Assembly: GCF_900099685.1 (NCBI RefSeq)
Contig: NZ_FNDW01000009.1
Span: forward strand, 97,653 to 161,652
From: Chryseobacterium taeanense
GTDB lineage: Bacteria > Bacteroidota > Bacteroidia > Flavobacteriales > Weeksellaceae
Reading direction: 5' to 3'
DNA length: 64,000 bases
A model generated the notes under the pieces. It made no database searches, was not told the DNA's origin, and saw nothing but the letters and a program-made list of their open reading frames with translations. Position 1 is the first letter of the stretch. Each line of letters begins with the position of its first letter. The position numbers were made by a program, and so were the translations under genes. Below, piece after piece: positions 16,073 to 24,705 of this stretch.

Positions 16073-19000
16073 ATGTATTTAGTTTTTGACACAGAAACCA
16101 CAGGTTTACCGAAAAATTTCAACGCTCCGCTTTCAGATTCAGACAACTGGCCAAGAATGGTGCAGATTGCGTGGCAGTTGCATGATGATGATGGGACATT
16201 AATTGAAAATCAGGATTATATTATAAAGCCGGAAGGATATGATATTCCTTTCAACGCTGCAAGAATTCACGGGATCACGACCAAAATTGCGAATGAAGAA
16301 GGCCGTGATCTTACAGAGATTTTAAATGAATTTGCTAAAGTTTTAGAAAAAGTAAGAGTCGTTTCCGGACATAATGTAGAGTTCGACTATAATATCGTTG
16401 GAGCCGAATTTTACCGTAAAAATATAAAAGACAATCTTCAGGAAAAACCCAGAGCTGATACGATGGTTCTGGGGACAGATTTTTGCCAACTTGGCGGAGG
16501 ACGTGGAGGAAGATTCAAACCTCCGAAACTGGAGGAACTTTACGAAAAACTTTACGGGCATAAATTTGATGAAGCTCACAATGCTGCGGCCGACGTAAAT
16601 GCTACTGCTCAGGTTTTCTTTGAAATGATGAGAATCGGAGTGATTCCTGCTGAGGTTTTAAAAATTTCTGAAGATCAGCTTACGTATTTCAAAACGCTGT
16701 ATCCTGATCCGATAAAGCCATTCAATATTATTATCAGAAGGCAGGTTGCGGATTTCCATAACAAGAAAAAGCAGCAGGATTTCGGAAGTATTGATGAAAT
16801 TGATCTCGGAAAATATTTCAATTTTGATAACCACAGTGTTTTTTCAACATTATCTGCGACTTCAAGTATTAACGATCTGATTAAGAAAGCGACTGATGAT
16901 AACTTCCCGGCCGTCGGTATGGTGGATCTGGGGAATATGATGGGAGCATTTAAGTTTGTTTCTGCTGTAGAGGGCGCTAATGGCGATCGTGCAAAAAAGC
17001 ATAAGGAATATTTAGCCAAGAAACAGGAAGCAGAGGAAAAGGGTGAAGTATTTAGTGAAACTGAACCGGTTTCAGAACCATTGATTCCGGTTGTGGGTTG
17101 CGAATTTTATATTTCAGACCGTTATGAACAAAAACAGTTTACGAAAGATGATCCCGACAGAAGAACTCAGGTTGTTTTGCTGGCGAAAGATTTTAACGGA
17201 TATAAAAATTTAGCGAAACTTTCAAGTATTGGTTTTCTGAAAGGTTTCTATTTTGGTGTTCCCAGGGTAAGCCGCGAATTGATTGCTCAATATAAAGAAG
17301 GTGTAATTGCGTTAACTTCAGGTATTCACGGAGATATTCCGGATGCTATTTTAAATACCGGTGAACAAAAAGGAGAGGAGCTTTTCAAATGGTGGAAAGA
17401 TACTTTTGAAGATGATTTTTATGTTCAGATCCAAAACCATAAACTGCCTGAAGAAGAGCATTTGAATGATGTTCTGCTTCATTTTGCCGATAAATATAAT
17501 GTTAAAATTTTAGCGCAGAACGAAACGTTTTATACCAATAAAGACGATTCTAATATTCAGGATATAGTAAGCTGTATCAAAGATGGTGAAAAACTTTCAA
17601 CGCCTGTAGGAAAAGGGTTTGGCAAAAGAAGAGGTCTTGCTACCGGAGAGTATTATATTAAAAATTCAGATGAAATTAAAGAAGCTTTTTTAGCATATCC
17701 TGATGCTTTTGATGCTTACGAAGAATTTACGGCGAAATTCAAACCTTATACGCTGAAAAGAGATGTTCTTCTTCCAAAATTTGATATTCCTCAGGAGTTT
17801 GTTCATGCAGAAGATGAAATTGATGGAGGAAAACGCGGTGAAATGGCCTACCTTACCTATCTTACTTATGAAGGTGCGAAAAAAAGGTATGGAGAGAATG
17901 GAATCACCGACGACATAAAAGAGCGTCTTGATTTTGAACTTGAGGTAATTGCCAACACCGGATATCCGGGATATTTCCTCATTGTACAGGATTTTTGTAA
18001 TGAAGCCCGTAAAATGGGAGTTTGGGTGGGTCCAGGTCGTGGATCTGCAGCAGGTTCAGCAGTTGCCTATTGTATCGGAATTACCAATGTAGACCCAATT
18101 AAATACGATCTCCTTTTTGAGCGTTTCCTTAATCCGGAAAGGGTTTCCATGCCCGATATCGATATTGACTTTGATGATGAAGGTCGTGACCGGATTATCA
18201 AATGGGTAATTGATAAATACGGACAAAGCCAGGTCGCACAGATTATTACTTATTCTGTTCTGGGTGGGAAATCTGCGATTAAAGATGCAGGAAGAGTGTT
18301 GGATGTTCCGATTCCTGATACGAACAATATTGCCAAACTGATTCCTTCTACGCCCGGGATGAATATTGCTAAAGCGTTGGCAAAATATGATAAATTAAAG
18401 CCGGAAGAACAGCAGCTCGTTGACGAAATGCGATTTGTTCTCGATAGTCCTTCGGATCCCCGCCATGATGTGTTGGCAAGTGCGAGAAAAATGGAAGGAT
18501 GTATCCGGAATACCGGGATTCATGCCTGTGGTGTAATCATTACACCTGAAGATGTGAGTAATCTTGTTCCGGTAACGATTGCAGCGAAGGATGCAGATAT
18601 TCTGGTTTCCCAGTTTGATAACTCTGTGGCGGAAAGTGCCGGTCTACTGAAGATGGACTTCCTAGGTCTGAGAACATTGACGATCATTAAAGATGCACTT
18701 AAGCTCGTTAAACAAAGACATGGGGTAGATATTGATCCTGACGAAATTCCTTTGGATGATACTAAGACTTATCAGTTATTTAAAGAAGGCCGAACGATTG
18801 GGATTTTCCAGTATGAAAGTCCGGGAATGCAAAAGTACATGCGGGAACTTAAACCGACTGTTTTTGCTGACCTTATTGCGATGAACGCGTTATATCGTCC
18901 GGGTCCTATTAAATATATTCCGAATTTCATCAACAGAAAACATGGAATCGAAGAGATCGTTTACGATTTACCTGAAACCGAGGAGTATTTAAAGGAAACC

Positions 19001-20749
19001 TATGGGATTACCGTTTATCAAGAGCAGGTAATGCTTTTGTCTCAGAAACTGGCCAACTTTACAAAAGGTGAAGCCGATACGCTGAGAAAAGCGATGGGTA
19101 AAAAGCAGATTGATGTTCTTAATAAAATGTATCCGAAGTTCATCGAAGGCGGAAGAAAAAATAACCTTGATGAAGAAAGATTAGAAAAAATCTGGAACGA
19201 CTGGAAAGCCTTTGCAGAATATGCCTTTAATAAATCTCACTCTACCTGTTATGCATTTATTGCCTATCAGACGGCCTTTTTAAAAGCCAATTATCCTGCA
19301 GAATATATGGCGAGTGTGATGAGTAATAACATCAACAATACCGATTCTATTACCATGTTCATGGAAGACTGTAAAAGTATGGGAGTGGATGTTTTAGGGC
19401 CGGATGTTAATGAATCACAATATAAATTCTCGGTAAACGAAAAAGGGCAAATCCGTTTTGGTTTGGGAGCTATCAAAGGAATTGGTGAAGGGCCGAGTGA
19501 AGCGATTACCAGAGAAAGAGCAAACGGAAGATTTAAAAATATTTATGATTTCTTTGAAAGGATTCTTCCTTCTCAAATGAATAAAAGAGTGGCGGAAAGT
19601 TTGGTATTGGCTGGCGCTTTTGACGAGATTGGTTCCTTTCACAGAGGACAATATTTTGATATTGATATGGCAGGAAGAACCAATCTGGAAAGATTGATAA
19701 GATATGGGCAGAGTTTTCAGGAAAGTAAAAATGAAATGGAAAATTCCCTGTTCGCAGATTTCGCAGAAGAAGTTCAGATCGAGCAGCCGAAACTTCCGCC
19801 ATGTCCGGAATGGCCGAATATGCACAAGCTGAATAAAGAAAAAGAAACCATCGGATTCTATCTTTCTGCACATCCGCTGGATGAATTTAAGTATCAGTAT
19901 CAGTTTATGCAGGGGCAATTGTCTAAAAAAGCTGTTTTGGAAAAAGAAGAAGAAGTAAAAATAGTAATTGATGAAGTTCCTATTCTTGAGCAGGATGCTC
20001 CTGAAGATGTTGCGGATCTTGTAGAAATTGTGTCTGATGAATTATTGACGGGTGAAGAAGAAATCATTGAAGAAGTTACTAAAAAAGCAGAACCGAAAGG
20101 CGTTTTTCATTTTCTTAACCTTGATGAGGTAGATGCATATAAAGAACAGGCTTTTGCCAATAAGCAGGAAGAATTGTTTGAGGAGAAGAAAAAGGACTGG
20201 AAAACGTTGCAGAAGGAAAGAGAAAATGGCGGTGGCGGAAAAGAATATACCGTTGCCGGTCTTATTACGGAATATCGTGTTCAGGATGGTTTCAGAAGTG
20301 GTGAGAAGGTGGCTTTTGTGACACTTGAAGATTATTCGGGATCTTATTCTTTCAGACTTGGTGACCGTGACTATATGCGCTTAAAAGAAAAGCTTGAAGT
20401 GCAGCGTTTTGTGATTTTCAAGATCAAATTTGCCCAGGTAAAAGACGGTCGGGTTTTCGTAAATGTGAATGATGTGATAGAACTTCAGGAAGCATTTGAA
20501 AGATTTGCAAAAAGCATTTCTCTCGTTATGGATGTGATGGATTTCAGGCCCGAAGATCTTATGTTTTTCAGAACGGTTCTTGAAAGAAATCAGGGAAATC
20601 AGAAGTTGAAATTTTATATCAAAAACACAGATGAGGATTCCGGAGTTGAGCATCTTGAAGTACAGTCTATGAAGCATTCTGTGAACCTCAGCGGCGAACT
20701 CATTAAAGAAATTCAATTACTGAATAAATATGAATTTTATTTAAATTAA
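16073..20749 (+). CDS. dnaE: DNA polymerase III alpha with N-terminal exonuclease domain
   Basis: A 1558-residue replicative polymerase. Residues 1-190 are a DnaQ-like DEDDh exonuclease (FDTETTGLP, HNVEFDYN, HNAAADVNAT). A PHP domain follows (about 235-420) in which metal ligands look lost: VDLGN stands where TDHGN is usual. The polymerase core has GPGRGSAAGS near 653 and the catalytic PDIDIDF near 693, then the YRPGP region. An acidic, probably flexible linker (about 1283-1395) precedes an OB fold (YTVAGLITEYRVQDG) and a C-terminal tail. The fused exonuclease presumably proofreads in place of the PHP domain or a separate epsilon subunit; this is inference from the domain layout. It is monocistronic with a clear terminator. 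Confidence 0.95.
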   Translation: MYLVFDTETTGLPKNFNAPLSDSDNWPRMVQIAWQLHDDDGTLIENQDYIIKPEGYDIPFNAARIHGITTKIANEEGRDLTEILNEFAKVLEKVRVVSGHNVEFDYNIVGAEFYRKNIKDNLQEKPRADTMVLGTDFCQLGGGRGGRFKPPKLEELYEKLYGHKFDEAHNAAADVNATAQVFFEMMRIGVIPAEVLKISEDQLTYFKTLYPDPIKPFNIIIRRQVADFHNKKKQQDFGSIDEIDLGKYFNFDNHSVFSTLSATSSINDLIKKATDDNFPAVGMVDLGNMMGAFKFVSAVEGANGDRAKKHKEYLAKKQEAEEKGEVFSETEPVSEPLIPVVGCEFYISDRYEQKQFTKDDPDRRTQVVLLAKDFNGYKNLAKLSSIGFLKGFYFGVPRVSRELIAQYKEGVIALTSGIHGDIPDAILNTGEQKGEELFKWWKDTFEDDFYVQIQNHKLPEEEHLNDVLLHFADKYNVKILAQNETFYTNKDDSNIQDIVSCIKDGEKLSTPVGKGFGKRRGLATGEYYIKNSDEIKEAFLAYPDAFDAYEEFTAKFKPYTLKRDVLLPKFDIPQEFVHAEDEIDGGKRGEMAYLTYLTYEGAKKRYGENGITDDIKERLDFELEVIANTGYPGYFLIVQDFCNEARKMGVWVGPGRGSAAGSAVAYCIGITNVDPIKYDLLFERFLNPERVSMPDIDIDFDDEGRDRIIKWVIDKYGQSQVAQIITYSVLGGKSAIKDAGRVLDVPIPDTNNIAKLIPSTPGMNIAKALAKYDKLKPEEQQLVDEMRFVLDSPSDPRHDVLASARKMEGCIRNTGIHACGVIITPEDVSNLVPVTIAAKDADILVSQFDNSVAESAGLLKMDFLGLRTLTIIKDALKLVKQRHGVDIDPDEIPLDDTKTYQLFKEGRTIGIFQYESPGMQKYMRELKPTVFADLIAMNALYRPGPIKYIPNFINRKHGIEEIVYDLPETEEYLKETYGITVYQEQVMLLSQKLANFTKGEADTLRKAMGKKQIDVLNKMYPKFIEGGRKNNLDEERLEKIWNDWKAFAEYAFNKSHSTCYAFIAYQTAFLKANYPAEYMASVMSNNINNTDSITMFMEDCKSMGVDVLGPDVNESQYKFSVNEKGQIRFGLGAIKGIGEGPSEAITRERANGRFKNIYDFFERILPSQMNKRVAESLVLAGAFDEIGSFHRGQYFDIDMAGRTNLERLIRYGQSFQESKNEMENSLFADFAEEVQIEQPKLPPCPEWPNMHKLNKEKETIGFYLSAHPLDEFKYQYQFMQGQLSKKAVLEKEEEVKIVIDEVPILEQDAPEDVADLVEIVSDELLTGEEEIIEEVTKKAEPKGVFHFLNLDEVDAYKEQAFANKQEELFEEKKKDWKTLQKERENGGGGKEYTVAGLITEYRVQDGFRSGEKVAFVTLEDYSGSYSFRLGDRDYMRLKEKLEVQRFVIFKIKFAQVKDGRVFVNVNDVIELQEAFERFAKSISLVMDVMDFRPEDLMFFRTVLERNQGNQKLKFYIKNTDEDSGVEHLEVQSMKHSVNLSGELIKEIQLLNKYEFYLN

Positions 20750-20775
20750 TAGAATACTTTGTCTTATAATCAAAG

Positions 20776-20801
20776 CCATCTCAAATTAGAGATGGTTTTT
20801 T
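20776..20801 (+). terminator. Terminator of the polymerase gene
   Basis: CCATCTC/GAGATGG stem followed by six Ts. The rest of the gap to 21090 is very AT-rich and holds no gene, only the promoter element of the next gene. Confidence 0.8.
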
Positions 20802-21044
20802 CATATATTATTTTAAATGAATATAAATTATGTAAGTTCATGTTAAATTTTTCATAAAATATATTAATTTTTTAAAGTTGTTAATATTAAATTAATGTAG
20901 CGTAATTTGTTGAAAAACAGTTTTTTAAAATATATCATCAAAAAGAGAAATTTTATATATAATTTAATATTTATCTATTTTTATTGATTAATATTCATTT
21001 ATTTTTGATTTTTTATAATGAAAATTAATAATTTATTTGATATT

Positions 21045-21083
21045 ATGTAATTAATTGATATTTTTACTCCCTAATTTTAATTT
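21045..21083 (+). promoter_or_regulatory. Upstream element shared with the next T9SS gene, copy 1
   Basis: About 39 bases nearly identical to 24658-24697, including the common core CCCTAATTTTAA, ending 7 bases before the ATG at 21091. A weak TAnnTTTa box (TATTTTTA, 21058-21065) lies inside. Likely a common promoter and leader, co-regulating the two surface-protein genes. Confidence 0.5.
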
Positions 21084-21090
21084 GCATAAT

Positions 21091-24000
21091 ATGAGAAAGT
21101 TTTTACTTTGGTGCATGGTTCTCCTTAGTATAGGAGTTACGGCACAAACGACCGTCACCATTGGCGCGGGAGCCAGCACAGCTTCTGCGGGGACTAATGG
21201 GGATCCTATATACAGATCCAGCGGCACAAGTTCGTATCATTATTCTAAGTCTGTACAGTTACTTACAGCTTCGGATTTAAGTGCGGCGGGTATTTTTAAT
21301 TCCTATCCGATTAATAGTATAGGATATTACAAAACAACAGCTAATAATGTTTCGGGATCGAATGCCTGGACTTTAAATGTTTATTTGAAAAACAGTTCGG
21401 CTACTGCATTGGCTTCAGGTACCAGCTGGACTACAATGACGACAGGGGCTACTTTATTTTATTCTGCCACTATTGATGCTTCCAACAATTTTCCTTCTGC
21501 GGCAGGTTGGGTTACATTTGCGAATAATACGGGGAATGCTTTTACCTATACAGGAGGAGCTATAGAAGTATATATTGATTGGGTTCCTTCGGGATCGTTG
21601 TCTACTCCTTTCACAGGGGGCGCTTTTCAGTGGAAATACGACAGTACAAGTGCTGTGCAGGCTATAGGAACGAGTAATTCTGCCAGTATACCTGCTACTA
21701 CAACTTCTTACACTACATATTCTCGCAGATACCAAACTCAGGTTACTTTTACTGCACCAGCTTGTACGGGTACACCTGCACCAGGAAATACATTGGCTAC
21801 GGCAACAAGTACACCTTGTTCAGCCCCGTATTCAACAACTTTAAGTTTGCAGAATCCTACTTTAGGAAGTGGTGTTACTTATCAGTGGTACGATAACTCC
21901 GGTGCTATTTCAGGTGCTACAGGTTCATCGTATACAGCGACTGTAAGTGCTGCGAATAGCTTTTATTGTGCTGTTACGTGTTCGGGTGCTACAACAAATT
22001 CAACTCCTGTAAGTGTATCAGGGCCTGCGGCTCCGATTTCTTCTTTCCCTTGGACTGAAAACTTTGATGGAATGACTACCATTGGTAACGGAATACTTCC
22101 AAGTTGTTGGGCAACAAGTGGTGGGCTTAGTGCGTCTTATATGTTTACAACTCAAAATGCAGGTTCTCAAGGTTACAATGATCCTAGATCTACGCCGAAT
22201 TATATGACAATTTATTATCCTACCACGGCTGCATATCTTTGGGCTCCTCTAATGACTCTTACTGCAGGACAGTCTTATGACTTCACTTTCTATTGGGTAG
22301 GTGATGGTACTTCAGGATGGGAAGGTGATGTAGTTGTGAATAATTCGCAATCTTCTACCGGAGCTACTGTTTTGACGAATTTCATTACCTCTTCGCAGAC
22401 TTCAACAGGAGGTTCAAACAGTACCAATTATACAAAAGTTAAAGTGACTTTTGTTCCTACTACTACTGGTACTTACAGTTTTGGAATAAAATCTTCTGTA
22501 ACGACATCTGCTCCTTATTATATGGGATTTGATGATTTTAGTGTAATGCTTACTCCTACTTGTACGGAGCCAACGGCTGTATCGGTGAGTAATGTAACTT
22601 CATCTGAGGCTTCAGTTTCTTGGACGGCTCCTGCAACAGCTCCTGCTAATGGCTATGATCTTTATTATAGTACATCGAACGCTGCTCCTAATTCTGCTAC
22701 GAACCCTAATTATTTAAATATTTCAGGAACTTCCCAGGCTATAAGTAATCTTGCACCAGCTACTACATATTATGTTTGGGTGAGATCTCACTGTTCTACC
22801 AGTGATGTTAGTCCTTGGTCGAATATGTCAAGTTTTACAACATTATGTGTTCCGGTAACGAGTTTCCCATGGACTGAAAATTTTGATGCCATGACTACCA
22901 TTGGTAACGGAATACTTCCAAGTTGTTGGTCAACAAGTGGTGGGCTTAGTGCATCTTATATGTTTACCACTCAAAATGCAGGTTCTCAAACGTATAATGA
23001 TCCTAGGTCTGCACCAAATTACATGACGATTTATTACCCTACTACGGCTGCATATCTTTGGACTCCTCTAATGACTCTTACTGCAGGGCAGTCTTACGAC
23101 TTTAGTTTCTATTGGGTAGGTGATGGTACTTCAGGATGGGAAGGTGATGTTCTTGTGAATGACTCGCAATCTTCTACAGCGGCTACTACTTTGACGAATT
23201 TCATTACCTCTTCGCAGACCTCAACAGGAGGTTCAAACAGTACCAATTATACAAAAGTTAAAGTGACTTTTGTTCCTAATACTACTGGTTCTTACAGCTT
23301 TGGAATCAAATCCACGGCAACGACAACAGCTCCTTATTATATGGGATTTGATGACTTTAGTGTAATGCTTAGTCCTACTTGTGTAGAGCCAACGGCTGTA
23401 ACGGTAAGTAATGTAACTTCATCTGAGGCTTTAGTTTCTTGGACGGCTCCTGCAACGGATCCTGCAAATGGCTATGACCTTTATTATAGTACATCAAACG
23501 CTGCTCCTATAGCTGCTACGAATCCTAATTACTTAAATATTACAGGAACTTCACAGGCTATAAGTAATCTTGCACCGGCTACTACATATTATGTTTGGGT
23601 AAGATCTCAATGTTCTAATGCTACTACCAGTGAATGGTCGAATATGGCGAGCTTTACGACTGCTTGTGTGGCGGTACAGACGTTGACTCAGAATTTTGAT
23701 ACTACAGCAGTAGGTACTCTTCCTACTTGTTGGGCAAGTATCGGAACAAATGCTTCTTACGCAAGAACTTATGCTTCTACCGCAATTAGTTCGCCTAATG
23801 CTTTATATATTTACAATGATGGTACAAGTACCGGAGTAGGTATGGCTTCAACACCAGAAATTTCTAACCTGCAGTCTGGTAATTATGTTCTTAAGTTTAA
23901 AGGAAGAGCTAATTTTACGGCAGGAGGTGTTGTTGAAATCGGATACTTGTCGAATCCTTCTGATACATCTACTTTTGTCTCTATAGGATCATATACCACT

Positions 24001-24393
24001 AGCAGTACAACAACTGTAGATGATTATTCATTAGACATTACCGGAATTCCGGCCGGAGTTAATAAACTGGTTTTAAGACATACCGGAGTTCCTGCTAATA
24101 GTGTTTTAATTGATGATGTTAGTTATGAACTTAATACAAACTTGTCTACTAATGATGTTAGATCAAAAGACAGTATTAAAGTATATCCGAACCCATTCAG
24201 TGATGTATTGAATATATCGGATGCTTCGAATGTTAAGAATGTTTTAGTTACAGATCTTTCAGGAAGATTGGTGAAAACTATTGCTAATCCTGGTGCTCAA
24301 ATTTATTTAAGTGAATTGAAACAAGGGTTGTATTTAATTTCATTAGAAATGAAAGATGGCTCTAAGCAAACGCTTAAAGCAATTAAAAAATAA
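21091..24393 (+). CDS. T9SS-exported multidomain surface protein with duplicated module
   Basis: About 1100 residues from the ATG at 21091; the frame is open 12 codons further, but the signal peptide (RKFLLWCMVLLSIGVTAQ) begins here. After an N-terminal beta-rich part and an Ig-like domain come two copies of a 273-residue unit, each a MAM-like 'choice-of-anchor' sandwich followed by a fibronectin type III domain (FPWTENFD through WSNMSSFTT). A third sandwich and a type A T9SS sorting domain (VYPNPFSDVLNISD) end the protein. Expected location: cell surface or secreted. Ligand unknown; adhesion or polymer binding is a guess from domain style. Confidence 0.85.
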   Translation: MRKFLLWCMVLLSIGVTAQTTVTIGAGASTASAGTNGDPIYRSSGTSSYHYSKSVQLLTASDLSAAGIFNSYPINSIGYYKTTANNVSGSNAWTLNVYLKNSSATALASGTSWTTMTTGATLFYSATIDASNNFPSAAGWVTFANNTGNAFTYTGGAIEVYIDWVPSGSLSTPFTGGAFQWKYDSTSAVQAIGTSNSASIPATTTSYTTYSRRYQTQVTFTAPACTGTPAPGNTLATATSTPCSAPYSTTLSLQNPTLGSGVTYQWYDNSGAISGATGSSYTATVSAANSFYCAVTCSGATTNSTPVSVSGPAAPISSFPWTENFDGMTTIGNGILPSCWATSGGLSASYMFTTQNAGSQGYNDPRSTPNYMTIYYPTTAAYLWAPLMTLTAGQSYDFTFYWVGDGTSGWEGDVVVNNSQSSTGATVLTNFITSSQTSTGGSNSTNYTKVKVTFVPTTTGTYSFGIKSSVTTSAPYYMGFDDFSVMLTPTCTEPTAVSVSNVTSSEASVSWTAPATAPANGYDLYYSTSNAAPNSATNPNYLNISGTSQAISNLAPATTYYVWVRSHCSTSDVSPWSNMSSFTTLCVPVTSFPWTENFDAMTTIGNGILPSCWSTSGGLSASYMFTTQNAGSQTYNDPRSAPNYMTIYYPTTAAYLWTPLMTLTAGQSYDFSFYWVGDGTSGWEGDVLVNDSQSSTAATTLTNFITSSQTSTGGSNSTNYTKVKVTFVPNTTGSYSFGIKSTATTTAPYYMGFDDFSVMLSPTCVEPTAVTVSNVTSSEALVSWTAPATDPANGYDLYYSTSNAAPIAATNPNYLNITGTSQAISNLAPATTYYVWVRSQCSNATTSEWSNMASFTTACVAVQTLTQNFDTTAVGTLPTCWASIGTNASYARTYASTAISSPNALYIYNDGTSTGVGMASTPEISNLQSGNYVLKFKGRANFTAGGVVEIGYLSNPSDTSTFVSIGSYTTSSTTTVDDYSLDITGIPAGVNKLVLRHTGVPANSVLIDDVSYELNTNLSTNDVRSKDSIKVYPNPFSDVLNISDASNVKNVLVTDLSGRLVKTIANPGAQIYLSELKQGLYLISLEMKDGSKQTLKAIKK
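22042..23667 (+). repeat. Tandem in-frame duplication of an 819-bp module
   Basis: The unit starting at 22042 recurs at 22861, an offset of 819 bp (273 codons), with long stretches of identical DNA including third codon positions. This suggests a recent duplication or continuing gene conversion within the surface-protein gene. Confidence 0.85.
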
Positions 24394-24417
24394 ATCTTAA
24401 TTAATAACTACAATTGG

Positions 24418-24446
24418 ATAGCGGCTAAATTTAGCCGCTATTTTTT
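24418..24446 (+). terminator. Terminator after the first T9SS surface protein
   Basis: ATAGCGGCTAAA pairs with TTTAGCCGCTAT, followed by a T run. The remainder of 24447-24657 is AT-rich, with no gene seen. Confidence 0.85.
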
Positions 24447-24657
24447 ATTTGAACATAAATATTTTTTTATGTTAAGTAGTTATTTTAAGAAACTCATGAA
24501 TGAATTTTAGTTACTATAATTACCTGAGAATGAATATTTAAAATAACTCATTAAATTGAGAGTTTTATTTAAAAACTAAACAAATATTTAATTTTTAGTA
24601 TTTATTTTGGTTTTTAATTGTTTTTTAAATAATGAAATGGATTAAAATTTTCATATA

Positions 24658-24697
24658 ATGTAATTTATTGATACTTTTATCCCCTAATTTTAAATTT
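24658..24697 (+). promoter_or_regulatory. Upstream element shared with the previous T9SS gene, copy 2
   Basis: Second copy of the conserved element (core CCCTAATTTTAA), ending 8 bases before the ATG at 24706; a TAnnTTTa box (TACTTTTA, 24671-24678) occupies the same position as in copy 1. Confidence 0.5.
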
Positions 24698-24705
24698 ACT
24701 AACGA

